64,000 nucleotides of DNA, taken from NCBI RefSeq assembly GCF_001577835.2, contig NC_029532.1, positions 8,737,996 through 8,801,995 on the forward strand, written 5' to 3'. The notes below the pieces were generated by a model. That model searched no databases. It saw only the letters and a list, made by a program, of their open reading frames with translations, and had not been told where the DNA came from. Below are positions 58,857-64,000 of this stretch, one piece after another. Numbering within the stretch: position 1 is the stretch's first letter; each line of letters begins with the position of its first letter. The position numbers were made by a program, and so were the translations under genes. This stretch comes from Coturnix japonica (Eukaryota > Chordata > Aves > Galliformes > Phasianidae).

Positions 58857-59056
58857 TCAGTGGAATGTGTTGGGGTTAGGTCTTATCATCATAACAACTT
58901 TCTTCAGTGAGTACGATCCTCCCCTGAATTCAGCCCAGTAAACGCCATCCTGATACCGACTGCGGTAGTGACCACCACGATACCAAACTCCATTGAGATT
59001 TGAATGAGCGCACGCATTGTACCACCATCCTCCCTTTTGGTAATGTGCACAGTTAC
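58857..59056 (-). CDS. ANGPTL2: ANGPTL2 last coding exon
   Basis: Angiopoietin-like 2 is a secreted glycoprotein with an N-terminal coiled coil and a C-terminal fibrinogen-like domain; known receptors include integrin alpha5beta1 and LILRB2. This exon encodes the last part of that domain: [20 protein letters not shown]..., then [20 protein letters not shown], ending [11 protein letters not shown] and TGA at 58857-58859. The minus-strand acceptor CTTTTACAG precedes the exon start at 59056, and the Gly before NCAHY is split across the junction. The disulphide Cys pair (C in NCAHY and C in NACAH) and the WW pair are in place. It agrees almost residue for residue with remembered mammalian ANGPTL2, showing strong constraint. 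Confidence 0.97.
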
Positions 59057-59488
59057 CTGTAAAAGAGAGCTCAATTTCAGTCTCAGCAACAAAGATCTTA
59101 TAGCAAGCAAAAAAGCTCAACACAAAGCGCATTTTTTTAACTGTGTACTTATTAATGTGTAAACTGTGCAGTGAGTGTGAGGTGAACTAAGCCTTTCTTC
59201 AAGAACCATGTTCTACAGACAGACTCACTAGGCTGCTCTCCTTTACTGGAAAATCTGTTGCATTGTTGTCCCAAATAACCCTCATAATATGTTTTGTAGA
59301 CCCTTGTTTAATGTAAAGAATATTTCTGTGAGAATTTTTAATTAAGTGCATATGAGAGTTGGCTGACACATCAGTTAGTTTCTGCTTCATTAGCTAATAA
59401 CTGACAACTCTTACATTGAAAAGTTAAATTTTATCATCTGTGTACAGCTACAGTTTATTATGCAAGCAACCAAAAGGGACCTCGTTAC

Positions 59489-59759
59489 CTGTGTATACAT
59501 CGTGGTCCCGGTCCAGCGTGGTGAACTGTTTACCATTGTGCCAAGTGAAAGAGTCTCCTGCATTGCCGTTGTAGCGTCCCAATCTCAGCTTGTAATACTC
59601 ACTTTCTGGCTCCAGTCTGAAGCTGGCATACTCAGCAAAAACTTTTCGACCTGACCAGTCTTCCATTGTTATGAGCAGTTTGTAGTTGCCTTGATTTGTT
59701 AACCAATAAATGTTTTCTAAGCCGAGCCAATATTCTCCGTCTATATTACCAAATCCTTG
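59489..59759 (-). CDS. ANGPTL2: ANGPTL2 penultimate coding exon
   Basis: The 271 bases (90 codons plus one) begin QGFGNIDGEYWLGLENIYWL, continue through TNQGNYKLLITMEDWSGRKV and EYYKLRLGRYNGNAGDSF, and end DRDHDVYTG. The acceptor on the minus strand is CCTTTATAG, the donor ACAG/gtaacg. This is the centre of the fibrinogen-like domain, with the DxDxD-type calcium site DRDHD next to the Cys that opens the next exon. It joins in frame with both neighbours. Confidence 0.97.
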
Positions 59760-59947
59760 CTATAAAGGAAGCAAGAGAAGCATGTTAGTATTGTGCCTGC
59801 CTTATTGGTAAATCTGAATGTATTCTTAAGTAGACGGCAAGCTCCTTTTTAAGTAAGCTGTTGGCCAGACTCTAAACTCATCTTTTAAATTACTTTACCA
59901 GTAATTTTTTGAGGGTAGAAGACATTAAACTGCTCACTTGTCCTAAC

Positions 59948-60141
59948 CTTGTATGTCTCCCAGTTTCTGAAAAAATTGACAGAACCATCCTGCCGTCTTT
60001 GAATGACTGTCCAGCCACCGGGGTCGTGCCGCTGATCACACCAGACCTGCATAAGTCGGTTTGTGTTTTCTGGTTTTACAAGATAGATGGAGCTTGTGTC
60101 ATGGCCATCTTCTAATGCTTGTAGACAATCTCTCCAGGGTC
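59948..60141 (-). CDS. ANGPTL2: ANGPTL2 coding exon, start of fibrinogen-like domain
   Basis: The 194 bases encode PWRDCLQALEDGHDTSSIYL, VKPENTNRLMQVWCDQRHDP and GGWTVIQRRQDGSVNFFRNW, ending ETYK. The first Cys (in WRDC) and the Cys of VWCD form the first disulphide of fibrinogen-like domains, and GGWTVIQRR is the family signature. Acceptor on the minus strand TTTGACATAG before 60141; donor ACAAG/gttagg. A Gly is split across the upstream junction (G/GPW), as expected. All earlier exons (signal peptide, coiled coil) must lie at higher coordinates, right of the window. Confidence 0.97.
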
Positions 60142-63100
60142 CTATGTCAAAACAGTAAGAGTCTGCAGTCAAAATGTGATTAAGCATAACTTAAATACAG
60201 AGCAGTATTTGATTGTTAGTGTTTTTCTCTGCTTTTTAGAGTATATTTCCTTGTGCTGAATAGCACTTTTGTTGTTTGGGTGGGGGGTTTTTGGGGGTAT
60301 TTTTTTTTCTTTTTGTTGTATCGGAGCTATGGTGTCTGCTAAGTCTTTTCAGATTTACTTCATCATAATGTTATTAGTGGAACGTTTCACAATGAATTAC
60401 TGATACAGGTAGATTTTTAAGGCAGATGAATTCTAATAACATTGGTCATATTTTTCAAGAAACCAAATAGGAATTACTCTGTAGATAAATATTAATATTT
60501 TAGAAAACAGAATGATAAGGAGGAGGGATTGTCAGATTTTTCTTCTGAGCAGTCACTGTTAAGCATATATTGCTGTTAAAAGTATCTGCCTTTAAAAAGG
60601 AAGGATTATTTATTATTTCAGTTAATCATTAATCTTTTTTTTTTTTTTTTTTCCCCTCCATAATTCACTGTCCAACACTAAAAGTGGTGGGGCTGCCCTT
60701 GTATTTAGTCAATAAGGTAGTGATGAGTTTCATGGAACTGTCAGTGGTTTTTCCTGTTGTTATTTTGTCTTTTTAACAAGATCAGAAGTCATTTTACCAG
60801 GACATAATCCAAATGTCTGATTGGTGGCAGTACTGTGTTCTTGTTTCCTCTGTCATACTCACAGGCTCGTTCTCTATTTCTGTTGTGGCTAACTGTTCAG
60901 GTTTCTGGAAATGCATATGTAGATGCAGTATTCTAGGACACAGAGGTACAAGGAGATGGGTGTAACGAGTGCTGGTAACTTCTATTGCTCTTGTTTACTT
61001 TATCAATTTAGTCAGACTTCCTGCTATCAAAGTGTTAGAAATCAAATGTATTATGTGTTCTTCACCTCTGTGTCTTTATATTTAACCTAACAGAGTAGAG
61101 CATCTTTTTTCCAAAATTGGTTAGGCCCAGGCCCAGGCTGCCTGGAGAATCTGTGGATGTTCCATTCCTTGAAGTGTCCAAGGCCAGGCTGGATGGGGCT
61201 CTGGGCAGCCTGATATGGTGTTGGGCAACCCAAGGTGGGGGAGTTGGAAATGGATCATCTTTAAGGTCCCATCCAATCCAGGTCATTTCATCCACATGTG
61301 TTTTGTAAACTTTTAGGTGTACCAAGCAAGTCTAAGGAGCAGTTTTTCTCTATAGGATATTGAAATTTTACTTGGAATTCATGTTTTGCGTAGTAGAATA
61401 CTTAGTAAAATACAATTACAGTTATTTTGATCAATTTCCAGTGCTGGCCTTAGGTTACTTACTGGCTATTTACTGATTCTTCTATGTAATTTCTTAGTAT
61501 TGTGGACTTATTCGGTATTTTGCAGAAGTGATTAACCCAGCTTGCCCTTTATGGCATGAGTGGGAAACAGGACCACAAATAAGAACGTGAAGTGAACAAT
61601 TTATGGGTGTTTGTGTTTAGAAACTCAATTTTTTCTACTCAGAATCAAAACAAAGTATTTTTTACATTTCCCCTTATTTAAAATAGTAATGTTTTTATGT
61701 AACGCTTATTCATGGAGTTGAGTAAATTTCAGTTGTATTTTGATTGCTGGATCTGTGTACTTATCTATGTACTACTTCATCAGTTTTTTTCTTGCGGGAG
61801 GTACTGAGCTGGCAGTAACAGATATTCCCATTATATAGGAGAGAAAAAAAAGCAACTGTGTAAACTTCCTCGCACTATAATACACGCCATACACTTGTTC
61901 TTCCTGAAAAACAAGAATGATCTTCACTAGAAATACTGAGAGAATCCTCCATTTTTCAGTTAAGTAGTTTTGATAAAGTCACTTCAAGGGAGTAAAGCAG
62001 ACCTTTGAGATGTAGTACCTTTGTAATCAATGTGTCTTTCAACAGAGAACATGCGTTTAACCTTAGAAATATTTTTGGGTGGATCTGTAGGATGGATATG
62101 CATAATGAGACTGTGCATTTAAATTACATAGAGACCACAGTGGTTTTTGATAACTGATACTCTGACATCTTCAGTATAGCTTTGGACTTGCATCCTTTTA
62201 TGCCCATGGAAATGAAATCTGTCCTAAGTTGAAGAACGTGAAATACATTTAAAGTATGTTTAAAATACATTTGTAGGTCACTTCGTTAACTCAGCATAAT
62301 TACTTTTTCCAGCCGTTTTGTTTTGCATCTGCTTTAATTTCTCTCTTCTGTAGTCATTAATTGTTTGGATTGTATTCATTTGGATGAATGCACATTTGGC
62401 AGTTAAACTGCTTGTTATTTTGCATTATTTAATTATTTGAGACCCGTACAATTTAATTATTAATGAGAAAAAGGATAGATTATACTGTAAGTGTTAACTC
62501 CCAGATAACTCCTACCTAACAGTGAAAAGTAGATTCTGAAGACAAAACTTCTGTTCTTAAAAGAATTATTTTGTATTAAAGTGGACAGAAAAGTTTCTCT
62601 AGTCATATTCTACTCCTTGAATTTAACTGGAATAATTAAACGGTGCTAAACAGTATTTTTTTCATATGCTTTTCTAATATTAATGTTAAAAATAAAAATA
62701 AAAAGCAGAGTTGTATGACTTAATTGTATTTTGTCCTTTAAATCTCTCTATTCTTGGCCGATATACATGAGCTGGAAGTGTTCTTCTAAATTACAGATTC
62801 ATATAATTCTGCTTTGCACTATGTTCAGTCTGCAAAATGTTTCAATAAAATGAGCTGTTATATTTCAAGCTTTTACAAATATTTGCCTTTGTTAGAACTC
62901 AGTAGTCACATGTCATGCTTAATAGGTAACTGGAAGCTTGGGTTTATGTAGCTTTTAGTTAATCTAAAATCATTAATAGAAATGAAAGAGAATATGAGAT
63001 ATTTAAAAAACAGAGTATTAACTCAGAAATACAAATCTGACTTTCTATGCAGGTTATGTAGATAATTAACTTAAATGTTGCTTATTTTTTGAAACTTATT

Positions 63101-64000
63101 GCCCGTCTCTTTCAAGGGGTTCCTTTCCAGGATATTATATTTTTTAAGAACATTTGACATGGATGCATGTTTAAATGCTTATTATTTAAAATGGACTGGA
63201 ATACTTAAAATACGAAGTGAAATCACTTACTAAAATGAGACATCTCTGGTATATGGAACTGTATTTCTTATGTCTTGATAGAAGATTAACTTCAGCCTTC
63301 TTTTTTTTTTTCTTTTTTTTCCCCCCAAGTTATTATTTAATCCCAACTGAATTTAGAAGAAATGTAACATATGCCACTGTCCGTTTCTTCATTCTTCTAT
63401 CTATGCTGTTTACACGTATGCATACTGAAATTTCACTTATAAAATTACAGTTACAGCTTCTAACTTCATTGCATTTGTCATTTTCTATGTGCTTTCTACC
63501 TGATGTGTTTTTATCAAATACCTGCACTTACTTTTCCTTCAGATTAATCCTTCTGCCATACTTTTTTTTCTGTGACACAGTCATAGTACTAAAAGCAGTT
63601 CAGGTAGACAAAATAATGAATGTTAGTGAATTTATTATGGGAGTGATTAACAGAGACATGACAGTACATAGCTGAATCCTCAGATACTGTGTTCCACTCA
63701 ACAGTCAGTTTCAGCCTGCAAAATTAATGTCACGTTGTGTATAGATTTTTATTTTTAAATTGAACAATAATATAATTTTCTTGCTAATTATTTTAAGTTA
63801 CTTATTTCCAACTACCTGTTTATCTGATTGGAGAAAAGTGTTACCAGGTTAAAAAATAAGTAAAAATCAATAAAACAAAGCTTTGGAATTTCTTGGGGAC
63901 AGCTTTTTAATAGATGCATGAAATGGGAAATAGACCAAATAAAGAGCAGGCTTTCCTAAGTTTGAACCTAGCGAGCAGGGAAGAACTGATTGAAAATTTG
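60142..64000 (-). other. ANGPTL2: ANGPTL2 intron upstream of the fibrinogen-domain exons
   Basis: No further ANGPTL2 exon is visible up to the window end, so this intron is at least 3.8 kb. AT-rich; holds one CR1 piece (61115-61295). The open frame at 63217-63675 (152 codons, plus) is driven by poly(T)/poly(Phe) and hydrophobic codons and has no recognisable domain. Confidence 0.7.
61115..61295 (+). mobile_element. CR1 3'-end fragment
   Basis: CAGGCTGCCTGGAGAATCTGTGG, CCATTCCTTGAAGTGTCCAAGG, CCAGGCTGGATGGGGCTCTGGG and AAGGTCCCATCCAATCCAGGTC are consecutive CR1 3' blocks. Moderate divergence; terminal ATTCT units lost. Confidence 0.9.

Larger units (their letters stand above)
55058..64000 (+). 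other. RALGPS1: RALGPS1 intron hosting ANGPTL2, runs off the window
   Basis: No plus-strand exon continuing ...YLG/IYLLDL was found up to the window end, so this intron is at least 8.9 kb. It contains two CR1 pieces and, on the minus strand, the 3' part of ANGPTL2. Long poly(T) run at 60633-60652. Confidence 0.75.

Noticed and set aside
63217-63675. 152-codon plus-strand frame near the right edge
   Set aside because: Driven by a poly(T) run giving poly-Phe and by AT-rich hydrophobic codons; no domain or splice context.
1-64000. CRISPR arrays, tRNA, rRNA, known microRNA hairpins or a compact novel gene cassette
   Set aside because: None seen on reading; layout is that of ordinary vertebrate genes with LINE remnants. 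Small noncoding RNAs cannot be excluded without a covariance-model search.

Overview
This is a piece of a bird nuclear genome, most likely a galliform such as chicken. The evidence is the AT-rich, intron-rich sequence, many CR1 LINE copies (about nine recognisable pieces, several ending in the avian ATTCTGTG-type tail), and gene order. ZBTB43, ZBTB34, RALGPS1 and, on the opposite strand, ANGPTL2 stand together as they do on human 9q33.3; in chicken I expect this block on chromosome 17. Gene names rest on remembered protein families, since no search was run.

Layout. 1-2590: upstream flank with a CR1 piece at the window edge and a good CTCF-type motif. 2590-12205: ZBTB43 (+), with a CpG-island first exon, one intron, a single coding exon (464 codons) and a probable long 3' UTR that holds an old hAT-like relic. 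12206-13780: intergenic. 13785-24715: ZBTB34 (+), with the same architecture (499 codons). 24716-30600: intergenic, with a cluster of CR1 pieces running up to the next promoter. 30660 to past the right edge: RALGPS1 (+). It has a CpG-island promoter, probable noncoding first exons, a large CR1 in an early intron, then seven coding exons (204 codons begun) that give the N-terminus and most of the first half of the RasGEF domain. The following intron runs off the window and holds the 3' end of ANGPTL2 (-): three exons encoding almost the whole C-terminal fibrinogen-like domain, plus the 3' UTR.

The genes do not form one pathway. ZBTB43 and ZBTB34 are tandem BTB-zinc-finger paralogues (nuclear transcription factors). 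RALGPS1 is a Ral-GTPase exchange factor. ANGPTL2 is a secreted glycoprotein nested antisense inside it. The most interesting small signals are an identical 12-base tandem ETS-type motif in both ZBTB promoters, a uORF across the splice junction in ZBTB43, a start-stop uORF in ZBTB34, a pair of Pumilio sites in the ZBTB34 3' UTR, and a badly scrambled but CpG-rich CR1 in RALGPS1. I saw no convincing undescribed system, tRNA, rRNA, CRISPR array or intact mobile element.
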